This document shows, piece after piece, positions 8,520-15,386 of a DNA stretch of 64,000 nucleotides. Where the stretch lies: contig NZ_JAFMSU010000002.1 of the NCBI RefSeq assembly GCF_017916365.1, forward strand, positions 1,116,001 to 1,180,000, written 5' to 3'. Origin of the DNA: Rufibacter roseolus. GTDB taxonomy: Bacteria > Bacteroidota > Bacteroidia > Cytophagales > Hymenobacteraceae. A program made the translations under genes and the position numbers. The notes below the pieces were generated by a model. The model searched no databases. It was not told where the DNA came from and saw only the letters and a list, made by a program, of their open reading frames with translations. The number at the start of each line of letters is the position of its first letter. The first letter of the stretch is position 1.

Positions 8520-9743
8520 TTATTTAAATCGACAGGAAAGCAACGTGATATCATCATTAAAGGAGGTACCGCTGTTGTAAGTGTTCACTTCCTGCAGCAG
8601 CTGCCGATGAATGTTTTTGGAGCTCACGTAACGGCAGTTCTGCAGCACTTTGATGGTGTTCTCAATCCCGAATTCGTCTTCCTCCTGGTTGAACACCTCG
8701 GTGAGGCCATCTGTGTAGCAGAGCACCAAGGAGTTGTGTGGCACGTGCACGGTAGTCACCGGCAGAAAAGGCAGCTCGTCAAAAATCCCCAGCATGGTAC
8801 AGCCTTCCTCCAGCAAACGGTAGGTGTTGTCCTCGTAAAGCAGGATAGACGCATTGTGGCCGGCATTCACGTAGCTGAGCTCGCGGGTGGTGCGGTTATA
8901 GATGGCCAGAAAGCAGGTGATGAACTTCTCGGCGATGGCATTGCGGTAGATAAGGTCATTCAGCTCGCTTACGATGGTACTGAGGTTGGTGGTTTGCCGC
9001 AGAATGGTACGCAGACCAGCCTGGAAATTGGACATCAGCAGCGAGGCTGGCACCCCTTTCCCCGATACGTCGGCCACGCAGAATAGGAACTGGTCTTTAT
9101 CAATAGGCACGAAGTCATAGTAGTCGCCCCCGATGGAAGAATGCGGGATGTAGGTGGCGTGGATGGCCACATCCTGGTTGTTGGGCAGCGATTTAGGGAA
9201 GAGCATGTTCTGCACCTCGCGGGCAATCTCTATCTCCTTGCGCATAGCTTCCTGGGTAAGGCGGTGCCGCTCCAGGCGCCGGTTTTCCATGGCCACCAGA
9301 ATGATGTTGCTGAGCGTCTGCACAAAACTCAAGGCGCCCAAAGTGGTATAGTAGGCATTCACGTTCCCGATCATCACAAACGCCAGAATACGGTTGTTGT
9401 GCATGATGGGAATAACGGTCTCAAAGTCGTGCCAGCGGCGGTCAATGTCCAGTTTGGCCAAAGAGGTGATTTCCCGCAGGTCGGTGATCTCCTCGGGCAA
9501 GGCCATCTCCCTGAAATTATGCTGCGTCCCGAAACTAACTTTACACTCCCACTCCTCGTCCAGCAGGAAAAGAGAAAGGCGCCGGATATTCAGCTGCGCG
9601 AGCAAAGTGAAATGGTAGATTTTGTACAGCGCCTCCTCGGGTAGGTTGTTGTTAATGGCCTTGGTGATTTCCAACAGGGCAGCCAGTTCCAACTTCTTCA
9701 GGTTCAATTCCTGCTCAACTGTAGGAAAATTTAATTCAGACAT
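8520..9743 (-). CDS. GAF + SpoIIE-type PP2C serine phosphatase
   Basis: 407 residues. An N-terminal helix (LNLKKLELAALLEITKAINN) leads into a GAF-like sensor (about 20-160). A coiled linker with EIEIAREVQNMLFPKSLP is the usual entry to the SpoIIE/RsbU domain. That domain has the metal aspartates in GGDYYDFVPI and FCVADVSGKGVPASLLMS, then YVNAGHNASILL, CYTDGLTEVFN and FNDDITLLSCRF. Such phosphatases dephosphorylate anti-anti-sigma (STAS) proteins in partner-switching. No STAS or RsbW-like kinase is adjacent, so the target is unknown. Cytoplasmic, no membrane segment. Confidence 0.88.
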   Translation of the reverse strand: MSELNFPTVEQELNLKKLELAALLEITKAINNNLPEEALYKIYHFTLLAQLNIRRLSLFLLDEEWECKVSFGTQHNFREMALPEEITDLREITSLAKLDIDRRWHDFETVIPIMHNNRILAFVMIGNVNAYYTTLGALSFVQTLSNIILVAMENRRLERHRLTQEAMRKEIEIAREVQNMLFPKSLPNNQDVAIHATYIPHSSIGGDYYDFVPIDKDQFLFCVADVSGKGVPASLLMSNFQAGLRTILRQTTNLSTIVSELNDLIYRNAIAEKFITCFLAIYNRTTRELSYVNAGHNASILLYEDNTYRLLEEGCTMLGIFDELPFLPVTTVHVPHNSLVLCYTDGLTEVFNQEEDEFGIENTIKVLQNCRYVSSKNIHRQLLQEVNTYNSGTSFNDDITLLSCRFK

Positions 9744-9891
9744 CTGTTCTAGACATTATCGGTCTCTCTGCTTTGCAAAACCTATGCAAGTTACAACACC
9801 CGCTTCAGATACTTAACGCAGAGACTGTAGATTCATTTTTAGCCCCTTAGGTTTTCACTTGCCGGCGGCTCATTTGGCAAGCGCTGTTTTC

Positions 9892-9926
9892 GTTTTGGGT
9901 ACAGTTTAAATGAAACAGGCCAAAAC
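9892..9926. repeat. Intergenic palindrome family, copy 3
   Basis: Core GTTTTGGGTACAGTTT...CAGGCCAAAAC, 35 nt, in the 195-bp gap upstream of the phosphatase gene. Confidence 0.55.
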
Positions 9927-9938
9927 CGGATTTGTTTT

Positions 9939-10196
9939 CTACCTTGAATTATGGGTAAGCAAACCTTCTTTGGTAGCCAGGAAAAAGTAACGGTGCCCTT
10001 CCCGTGCAAAATGGTCTGGGTCAAAGGGAACCTCCGTATCCTGATCTGGGAAAAGGCACTTGATGTAGTTCATACTGATCAGCCCCCGCAGCGCCTCGCG
10101 CAGTTCAGGCTCGGGCAACCCCAGTTCCTGCTGCAAGGCCTCAAAAGAGGTCACAAAATAAAGTTCATCTATGATATTGAATTCCTGGTCTGTCAT
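9939..10196 (-). CDS. Small conserved-looking protein, possible winged-helix fold
   Basis: I place the start at ATG 10196, which overlaps the upstream glycosyltransferase stop in an ATGA junction; the longer frame reaching 10295 lies wholly inside that gene. The 85-residue product begins MTDQEFNIIDELYFVTSFEA, continues LQQELGLPEPELREALRGLI and has MNYIKCLFPDQD. The helix-helix-strand pattern looks like a small winged-helix unit, but I do not recognise the family and assign no function. Translational coupling with the GT2 gene supports it being real. Confidence 0.65.
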   Translation of the reverse strand: MTDQEFNIIDELYFVTSFEALQQELGLPEPELREALRGLISMNYIKCLFPDQDTEVPFDPDHFAREGHRYFFLATKEGLLTHNSR

Positions 10197-11323
10197 GCGG
10201 TTCTCAGTTGGCGGCCTTTCCAATGGTACTTTCCCCGGAGGCCCAAAACAGCCGTTAAAACGATGTAAGGAACGTACACCAGTTGTAGCAGCCACAGCAA
10301 CGAAAGTAACCGCTTTTTACCAAATAAGCCTAGCACCTGCTGCAAAAGTAAGGCATCTGGGACTATTTTTGTGGTAAGTACGATGCCTCCCAGCCACCAC
10401 GGCCAGTAATTAAACACCGCCCCGAGTAAAACCACCAGCACCGATATATTTGCCCCCAGCACCACTACCGCCAGCACCTGCGAAGACCAGGATTGGTAAT
10501 ATTTCCATTTACTGGCCCACCTCACCCGCTGGTGCAGAAACTGGCTGACCGTAGCGGCCGGCGGCGTCTGCACTACTGCTTCACCGGCCTTCGCGAAGGT
10601 AATCTGTCCCGGGTACTTTTGATGGATCTTGTGCAGCAGGAACTCATCATCACCGGAGGGTACCTGTTCATTTCCCTGGAAGCCATTCACCGCAAAAAAA
10701 GCGGCTTTCTCGTAGGCCAGGTTGGCGCCGTTGCACATGGTGGGTTTCTGCACCGCAATAGACGCTGCTCCTACCCCTATCAGCGCCGAGAACTCCAAAG
10801 CCTGCAGTTGTTGCCATAAGGTTTGGGTAGGCGCATACATTACCGGTCCGCTGATCATCTTAGGGTTTTCAGACTGCCTGATCTGGTTGAACGTCTGCAG
10901 CCACTGCGGCGAGAGCCGGCAATCACCATCCGTGCAGGCAATCCAATCGCCTTGGGCGTGCCGGATGCCTATTTCCACGGCGGCCTTTTTCTGCCTCTTT
11001 CCCGGAAAATTGGCTAAAAACAATAATGTAAGAGACATACTGGTCTGGCCCTGGAATTGCCTTACCAACTCCGGGGTGGCGTCTTCTGAGTGATCATCCA
11101 CCACAATGACTTCATAATGGGAAGCGGGGTATTGCTGCCGCTCCAGATCCTGCAGTAGGGAGATGATGTTCTGGCCCTCGTTCCGGACGGGGATGATCAC
11201 GGAGAAAAAAGCCGGAGGCGTGTCTGGAGAAAGCTTAGGAATCGGAATTTTCTTCCAGGCGTACCAACCACGCAAGATTGCCGAGGCGTACACGCTTACC
11301 AAGAAGAGGGCCAGCAGTATCAA
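10193..11323 (-). CDS. GT2 family membrane glycosyltransferase
   Basis: 376 residues. An N-terminal helix (ILLALFLVSVYASAIL) is followed by a GT-A domain with FSVIIPVRNEGQNIISLLQD, VIVVDDHSEDATPELV, the metal motif ACTDGDCRLS, and a QRVRW acceptor motif (HQRVRWASKWKYY). Three or four C-terminal membrane helices follow. The start overlaps the stop of the flippase-like gene by 4 bp (ATGA) and the stop overlaps the small-protein gene in the same way, so all three are translationally coupled. It probably builds a lipid-linked sugar or glycolipid at the inner membrane. Confidence 0.85.
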   Translation of the reverse strand: MILLALFLVSVYASAILRGWYAWKKIPIPKLSPDTPPAFFSVIIPVRNEGQNIISLLQDLERQQYPASHYEVIVVDDHSEDATPELVRQFQGQTSMSLTLLFLANFPGKRQKKAAVEIGIRHAQGDWIACTDGDCRLSPQWLQTFNQIRQSENPKMISGPVMYAPTQTLWQQLQALEFSALIGVGAASIAVQKPTMCNGANLAYEKAAFFAVNGFQGNEQVPSGDDEFLLHKIHQKYPGQITFAKAGEAVVQTPPAATVSQFLHQRVRWASKWKYYQSWSSQVLAVVVLGANISVLVVLLGAVFNYWPWWLGGIVLTTKIVPDALLLQQVLGLFGKKRLLSLLWLLQLVYVPYIVLTAVLGLRGKYHWKGRQLRTA

Positions 11324-12330
11324 CGGGAATTGGAGAGTTTAAGCGGCAGCACAAAGATGAGCCCCACCGCGCTGGGGATGGCGATGTTCATGGTCCACAA
11401 AGAAAGGCTGGCACCCAGCACCAAGAGTTGATCCTGCCCCATGAGCCCGAAAAAGTGCATGGCCGAGAGTTCGCGCATGCCAATATCCGCTAGGGCGTTG
11501 ATAGACGGCACCACTGATTTCATTAGAAACGTGCCCGAAACACCCCACACGTATTCCTCTACCGAAAGATGCACCCCAAAGGCCCATAGCAGAGAAATGA
11601 ACTGCACCATGAACACCAGGTATCGGGCTCCAGAAATAAGCAAGGTTTTGGTCAGCTCAGCGGAGGAATATGTGCCGATGACGGAGAAATAATGTACCCA
11701 GCGCCGCAGAAAACCTCCCCGCTCCAGCAACCCAATGGCCCACTGGAAACTGAACAGCAAGGCCAGCGCCCAGCCGTTCACCAGCAAAAGCGCCAGCAAC
11801 ACAGAAAAGCCTACCGGCGAGGCCAGCGGCACATAGTACTTGAACACGAAATAAGCGATAGCCCCGGAACCCATGAGAACCGTGGCGAACAGCTGGCACA
11901 AGCGCCCCAACAGAATGGCCCCGATGGCATCGGCCCGGTCTTTCCGGTGCATGGTAAGAATACGACCGGCGTAGTCTCCCATACGGTTGGGCGTCACAAA
12001 CCCTAAGGTAAGTCCCACCAGAACGGCCCGATACGCTTTAAGGAAAGAGATTTTTTCGAATTTCTGGGAAAGAAACTGCCATTTAGAGGCTTCCACACCC
12101 CAGTTCACTGGCAGCAGCACGGCAGCAAGGAATAAGGCCGTGCTTTTGGTATCCCAGATTTGCCTGAGAGTTTGGAAAGAGAAGACACTGTGGGAACTGG
12201 CTTCCAGAATGGCTTGTCGTAAGTAGTAAAGCGTTAATCCAAAAACAACCAGCTTGCCCAGCCCCACCAAAAGACGCCGTGATACCAGCACTTTGCCGGA
12301 TTGTTTGTAATTTTGCACTTCATGATTCAT
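11320..12330 (-). CDS. LPG-synthase-TM/UPF0104-type membrane protein (flippase-like)
   Basis: 336 residues with about eight hydrophobic segments, including LLVGLGKLVVFGLTLYYL, AVLVGLTLGFVTPNRMGDYA and VGFSVLLALLLVNGWALALL. The family motif around TPNRMGDYAGR-ILTM and the late SVVPSINALADIGMRELSA mark the lysylphosphatidylglycerol-synthase membrane domain (AglD/UPF0104-like), without the soluble aminoacyl-transferase half. Relatives move or modify lipid-linked sugars. It heads the coupled unit with the GT2 and small-protein genes. The annotated start overlaps the ruvC start region by 9 bp head to head; a GTG at 12291 is the alternative start. Confidence 0.8.
   Translation of the reverse strand: MNHEVQNYKQSGKVLVSRRLLVGLGKLVVFGLTLYYLRQAILEASSHSVFSFQTLRQIWDTKSTALFLAAVLLPVNWGVEASKWQFLSQKFEKISFLKAYRAVLVGLTLGFVTPNRMGDYAGRILTMHRKDRADAIGAILLGRLCQLFATVLMGSGAIAYFVFKYYVPLASPVGFSVLLALLLVNGWALALLFSFQWAIGLLERGGFLRRWVHYFSVIGTYSSAELTKTLLISGARYLVFMVQFISLLWAFGVHLSVEEYVWGVSGTFLMKSVVPSINALADIGMRELSAMHFFGLMGQDQLLVLGASLSLWTMNIAIPSAVGLIFVLPLKLSNSR
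12308..12315 (+). promoter_or_regulatory. Putative -7 box for ruvC
   Basis: TAATTTTG fits the Bacteroidota TAnnTTTG -7 consensus and ends 6 nt before the ruvC ATG, so the message would be leaderless or nearly so. No well-spaced TTTG -33 box was found. It lies inside the divergent flippase-like reading frame. Confidence 0.35.
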
Positions 12331-12894
12331 TCTACCGCAGTACTTCCCAATAATAAGTTAATCTTAGGCGTAGACCCGGGCACCAACGTGATGGGCTATG
12401 GCCTCATTGAAGTGAACGGCTCCAAAGTGACGGTGCTTCAGTACGGCGTGCTTCAGCTTAAAAGTTACGCCAACCATGCCGTAAAGCTGAAGAAAATCTA
12501 CGACAGCACCCTGCGCCTGATCACTGAATACCTCCCTGATGAAATGGCCATTGAGGCGCCGTTCTTCGGGACTAACGTGCAGTCCATGCTAAAGTTGGGC
12601 CGCGCCCAAGGAGTGGCCATTGCCGCCGCCCTCTCCCGCGACATCCCTTATGTGGAATACGCCCCAAAGAAAATAAAACAATCTGTGACCGGCAATGGTA
12701 ACGCCTCCAAAGAACAGGTGGCCGCCATGCTGCTGCAGATCCTCAAGATAAAAGAGGCCCCCAAATTCCTGGATGCTACCGATGCCCTGGCCGTGGCCCT
12801 CTGTCACCATTACTCCCAAGGCGCCAACCAGAAAGCTGGTGGCAAATCCTGGAAAGCCTTCCTCACCGAGAACCCCGACCGGATGGCCAAGTAG
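12322..12894 (+). CDS. ruvC: Holliday junction endonuclease RuvC
   Basis: Resolves Holliday junctions as a homodimer together with RuvAB. From ATG 12322 the product is 190 residues. The acidic active site is visible: LILGVDPGTNVMGYG (Asp18), EMAIEAPFFGTNVQSMLKLG with the second carboxylate, and the C-terminal LDATDALAVALCHHYS giving the last two aspartates. The lysine-rich YAPKKIKQSVTGNGNASKEQ block contacts DNA. A longer frame opening with TTG at 12301 only adds MFVILHF and would cover the putative -7 box. It is divergent from the flippase-like gene with overlapping 5' ends. Confidence 0.95.
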   Translation: MIHSTAVLPNNKLILGVDPGTNVMGYGLIEVNGSKVTVLQYGVLQLKSYANHAVKLKKIYDSTLRLITEYLPDEMAIEAPFFGTNVQSMLKLGRAQGVAIAAALSRDIPYVEYAPKKIKQSVTGNGNASKEQVAAMLLQILKIKEAPKFLDATDALAVALCHHYSQGANQKAGGKSWKAFLTENPDRMAK

Positions 12895-12923
12895 CCGCTG
12901 GTTCATTTATCCCCTAAAAACAC

Positions 12924-12972
12924 ATCAGCCGTTTAGAGCCCCTTTTCCTAAAAGAGCCTCTAAACGGCTGAT
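12924..12972. terminator. Bidirectional terminator between ruvC and hit
   Basis: A perfect 15-bp stem ATCAGCCGTTTAGAG (12924-12938) / CTCTAAACGGCTGAT (12958-12972), between convergent genes. The inner part (12931-12965, GTTTAGAG...CTCTAAAC) also fits the dispersed intergenic palindrome, so this is a family copy extended by a unique outer stem. Confidence 0.7.
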
Positions 12973-12990
12973 TATTTTAAGGAGCTACAA

Positions 12991-13401
12991 TTAGCTTCCT
13001 GCCTCAGTTTTAAGTGCCTGCCTGATTTTACCGGCAATCTCCTCCATCTCTGTGGCCTCAAGTTTGAGTTTGGGGTGGCTGAAGTTCATGTCTGAAATCT
13101 GGTTGATGGGCACCAGGTGCACGTGGGCGTGCGGAACCTCCAACCCAATCACGGTTACGCCTATTTTGGTGCACGGAATGGCTTTCTTCAAACCGATGGC
13201 TACTTTCTGGGCAAACTTGTGCAGGTCAGCCAGGGCCTCTGGGTCCATGTCAAAGATGTAGTCAACGGGTTCTTTAGGGATGACCAGCGTGTGGCCTTTC
13301 ACCAGGGGAAACACGTCCAAAAACGCCAGAAAACGATCGTCTTCCAGAACCTTAAAGGCGGGAATTTCGCCCCGGATGATCTTAGAGAAAATGGTTTCCA
13401 T
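12991..13401 (-). CDS. HIT family nucleotide hydrolase/transferase
   Basis: 136 residues. The N-terminus TIFSKIIRGEIPAFKVLEDD is typical of the Hint branch of histidine triad proteins, and the triad itself is HAHVHLVPI in GLEVPHAHVHLVPINQ. Hint-type enzymes cleave nucleoside phosphoramidates and AMP-lysine conjugates, with the middle His of the triad as nucleophile. The gene follows greA by 11 bp and is probably co-transcribed with it, an arrangement common in Bacteroidota. Cytoplasmic. Confidence 0.92.
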   Translation of the reverse strand: METIFSKIIRGEIPAFKVLEDDRFLAFLDVFPLVKGHTLVIPKEPVDYIFDMDPEALADLHKFAQKVAIGLKKAIPCTKIGVTVIGLEVPHAHVHLVPINQISDMNFSHPKLKLEATEMEEIAGKIRQALKTEAGS

Positions 13402-13412
13402 AGCCCTTCTGA

Positions 13413-13886
13413 TTAGCGCGAAATCTCCAGAATCTCGAACCGCAGTTTACCGGCCGGAACGGTGATCTCAGCAATCTCCCCTACCGATTTGCCCAGCAAT
13501 CCTTTCCCGATGGGTGACTTCACGGAGATCTTGCCCGCCGCCAGGTTAGCCTCTTCTTCTGCTACCAGGGTGTAAAGCATTTCCATGTTGTTGTTCAGGT
13601 TCTTGAGCTTCACTTTGGAAAGGATCAGTGCCTTGGAAAGGTCAAGGTTAGACTCGTCAATAAGACGGGCGTTGCCCAATACTTCCTCCAGTTTGGATAT
13701 CTTCAGTTCCAGGTGCCCTTGCGCATCCTTGGCCGCGTCATATTCAGCGTTCTCACTCAGGTCCCCTTTGTCACGGGCTTCCGCCAACTGGCGCGCCACA
13801 TCGGCCCGGCCTTTAGTCTTCAGTTCATGTAACTCTTCCTTGAGCTTCTGCAATCCTTCTGGGGTGTAGTAAGATACTGTTGCCAT
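13413..13886 (-). CDS. greA: Transcription elongation factor GreA
   Basis: 157 residues, the standard GreA length. The N-terminal coiled coil (YTPEGLQKLKEELHELKTKG ... DLSENAEYDAAKDAQG) carries the acidic tip D-x-SENAEY that reaches into the RNA polymerase secondary channel and stimulates cleavage of backtracked RNA. The C-terminal FKBP-like domain has ISVKSPIGKGLLGKSVGEIA. It is first in a greA-hit unit. Its leader contains a terminator-like hairpin (13914-13951). Confidence 0.96.
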   Translation of the reverse strand: MATVSYYTPEGLQKLKEELHELKTKGRADVARQLAEARDKGDLSENAEYDAAKDAQGHLELKISKLEEVLGNARLIDESNLDLSKALILSKVKLKNLNNNMEMLYTLVAEEEANLAAGKISVKSPIGKGLLGKSVGEIAEITVPAGKLRFEILEISR

Positions 13887-13913
13887 ATTTTTAATGGGTT
13901 AGTACAATGGTTA

Positions 13914-13951
13914 AAAAAGAAGAACGGCCTTCCTGTCTGGAGACCGTTCTT
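13914..13951 (-). promoter_or_regulatory. Terminator-like hairpin in the greA leader (possible attenuator)
   Basis: Read on the minus strand, AAGAACGG (13951-13944) pairs with CCGTTCTT (13927-13920), with extra partial pairing inside, and the stem is followed by C-TTTTTT. It ends about 28 nt before the greA ATG. No other minus-strand gene ends between it and the divergent ppx gene, so it cannot serve an upstream gene and looks like premature termination of the greA message. Confidence 0.5.
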
Positions 13952-14153
13952 ATGCTAAGGTATCACATTTTTTCCAAACTACATGCATCACAAGCATAAT
14001 TTTGCGCCCAAACTACATCTCCCAGAACCCTCCTTTAAAGCAATCCCACACCTAAATTCTGAAGGCGATTTTTACCTGTTTTGAAAGAAATCTGCTAAAA
14101 ACCCTGCCTAGTTTGTAACAAAATTTGACTTTTGGGCCTATGTTTACAATCAT

Positions 14154-15077
14154 ATGTCAGAAGCCACAGAACCATTTCTAAAACTGGCCGCCATAGATAT
14201 AGGGTCTAACGCGGTCAGATGCCAGATATCCAACGTCTTCCGGTTTGAAGACCACACCCTCTTTAAGCGGGTAGAGTACATCCGGTACCCCATGCGGCTT
14301 GGGGAGGATGTTTTCGCCAAGGGCATCATCACCCGGCCCAAGGCCGAGAAGTTCATGAAGCTCCTGCACGGCCTCTCCCTCATCATGCAGGTGCATGAGG
14401 TGCAGGATTTTATGATCTGCGCCACCTCTGCCATGCGTACGGCCGCCAATGCCCAGGAAATCATTGATGAGATCCATGATAAACTGGGCCTGCACATCCA
14501 GGTCATTGACGGTACCACCGAGGCCGATCTCATCAACATGGTGATCAGGCAGCAGCTGGACGACCGCAACTACCTGCACATTGACGTGGGCGGCGGCTCC
14601 ACGGAGTTCAACATATATGTGAACCGTATGAAGGTGGCCTCGCAGTCATTTGAGCAGGGATCCATACGTCACATGCAAGGCGAGGACTCCTTAGAGATCT
14701 GGCAAGCCATGCAGGCCTGGGTGACCGAGAAGGCGCGCATGCACCATGTGCACCACGCCATTGGCACCGGGGGTAACATCAACAAGATTTATGACATGGC
14801 CAAGCTGGCGGGTAAACCCATTCTCCGGGACCAGATTGAAGCCATTGTGCAGGAGATTGCCAGCTACTCTATGGAAGAGCGGGTAAAGGTGCTCCTCCTC
14901 AATGCTGACCGCGCTGATGTGATTGTGCCGGCCGCCGAAATCTACCTATCGGCCATGAACTGGGCTAACCTAGAAAATATGCTGGTGCCGCAGGTGGGCT
15001 TGAAAGACGGTATGCTGCAGTCTCTGTACGAACGCCACCAAGGCGCCACCCAGCACCATTTCAAGCTCGATTTTTAG
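14154..15077 (+). CDS. Exopolyphosphatase / Ppx-GppA phosphatase
   Basis: 307 residues, i.e. the two-lobed actin-like ASKHA domain only, without the C-terminal HD extension of E. coli Ppx. The phosphate loops are visible: LAAIDIGSNAVRCQISNV near residue 10 and IDVGGGSTEFNIYVN near 145, plus GTGGNINKIYDMA near 203. It degrades polyphosphate or hydrolyses pppGpp. It is convergent with ppk1 about 300 bp away, so synthesis and breakdown of polyphosphate are encoded side by side. A TATGTTTA sequence 12-19 nt before the ATG resembles a -7 box. Confidence 0.9.
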   Translation: MSEATEPFLKLAAIDIGSNAVRCQISNVFRFEDHTLFKRVEYIRYPMRLGEDVFAKGIITRPKAEKFMKLLHGLSLIMQVHEVQDFMICATSAMRTAANAQEIIDEIHDKLGLHIQVIDGTTEADLINMVIRQQLDDRNYLHIDVGGGSTEFNIYVNRMKVASQSFEQGSIRHMQGEDSLEIWQAMQAWVTEKARMHHVHHAIGTGGNINKIYDMAKLAGKPILRDQIEAIVQEIASYSMEERVKVLLLNADRADVIVPAAEIYLSAMNWANLENMLVPQVGLKDGMLQSLYERHQGATQHHFKLDF

Positions 15078-15145
15078 AAATCAAGACTGAACCAGAACAA
15101 TATAAGTACCTATGCAAATTGTAAAACAATGCTCCCTGAGGATAG

Positions 15146-15268
15146 AATAGCGATGTCAACCCGAGAGATGGAATTGGTGTTGAAATCTACAGGAAAAATG
15201 AGCTTGTGGTAGAAATCTTTAGAGTTGTTGGAAGAAAGCATTTCAATATTCAGAAAGGAAATCCTTGA
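15146..15268 (+). pseudogene. Short coding-like remnant without a start codon
   Basis: After a stop at 15143-15145 the frame reads NSDVNPRDGIGVEIYRKNEL, then VVEIFRVVGRKHFN, and stops at 15266-15268. The composition is that of a real beta-rich protein end rather than random sequence, but there is no ATG, GTG or TTG start upstream in frame and no homologous N-terminal part. I take it as the 3' end of a deleted gene. The family is not recognised. Confidence 0.35.
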
Positions 15269-15324
15269 GAATTAATTGATTATGACAAACTGAGTTAAAG
15301 AAATTAAAACCCAATAATACCACT

Positions 15325-15372
15325 AAAAAGAGGAGGGGCTGTCATGTTATTATGACAGCCCCTCCTCTTTTT
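15325..15372. terminator. Strong bidirectional terminator between ppx and ppk1
   Basis: A perfect 21-bp stem from 15325-15345 to 15352-15372 with a 6-nt loop (GTTATT). The GC-rich core GAGGAGGGGCTGTCAT sits between an A5 and a T5 run, so it can terminate on both strands. It ends 14 bp from the ppk1 stop. Confidence 0.85.
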
Positions 15373-15386
15373 TATAGAACCGAATT

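Noticed and set aside
10197-10295. Longer N-terminus for the small protein at 9.9-10.2 kb
   Set aside because: The extension lies wholly within the glycosyltransferase gene, and the ATG at 10196 forms a normal ATGA overlap.
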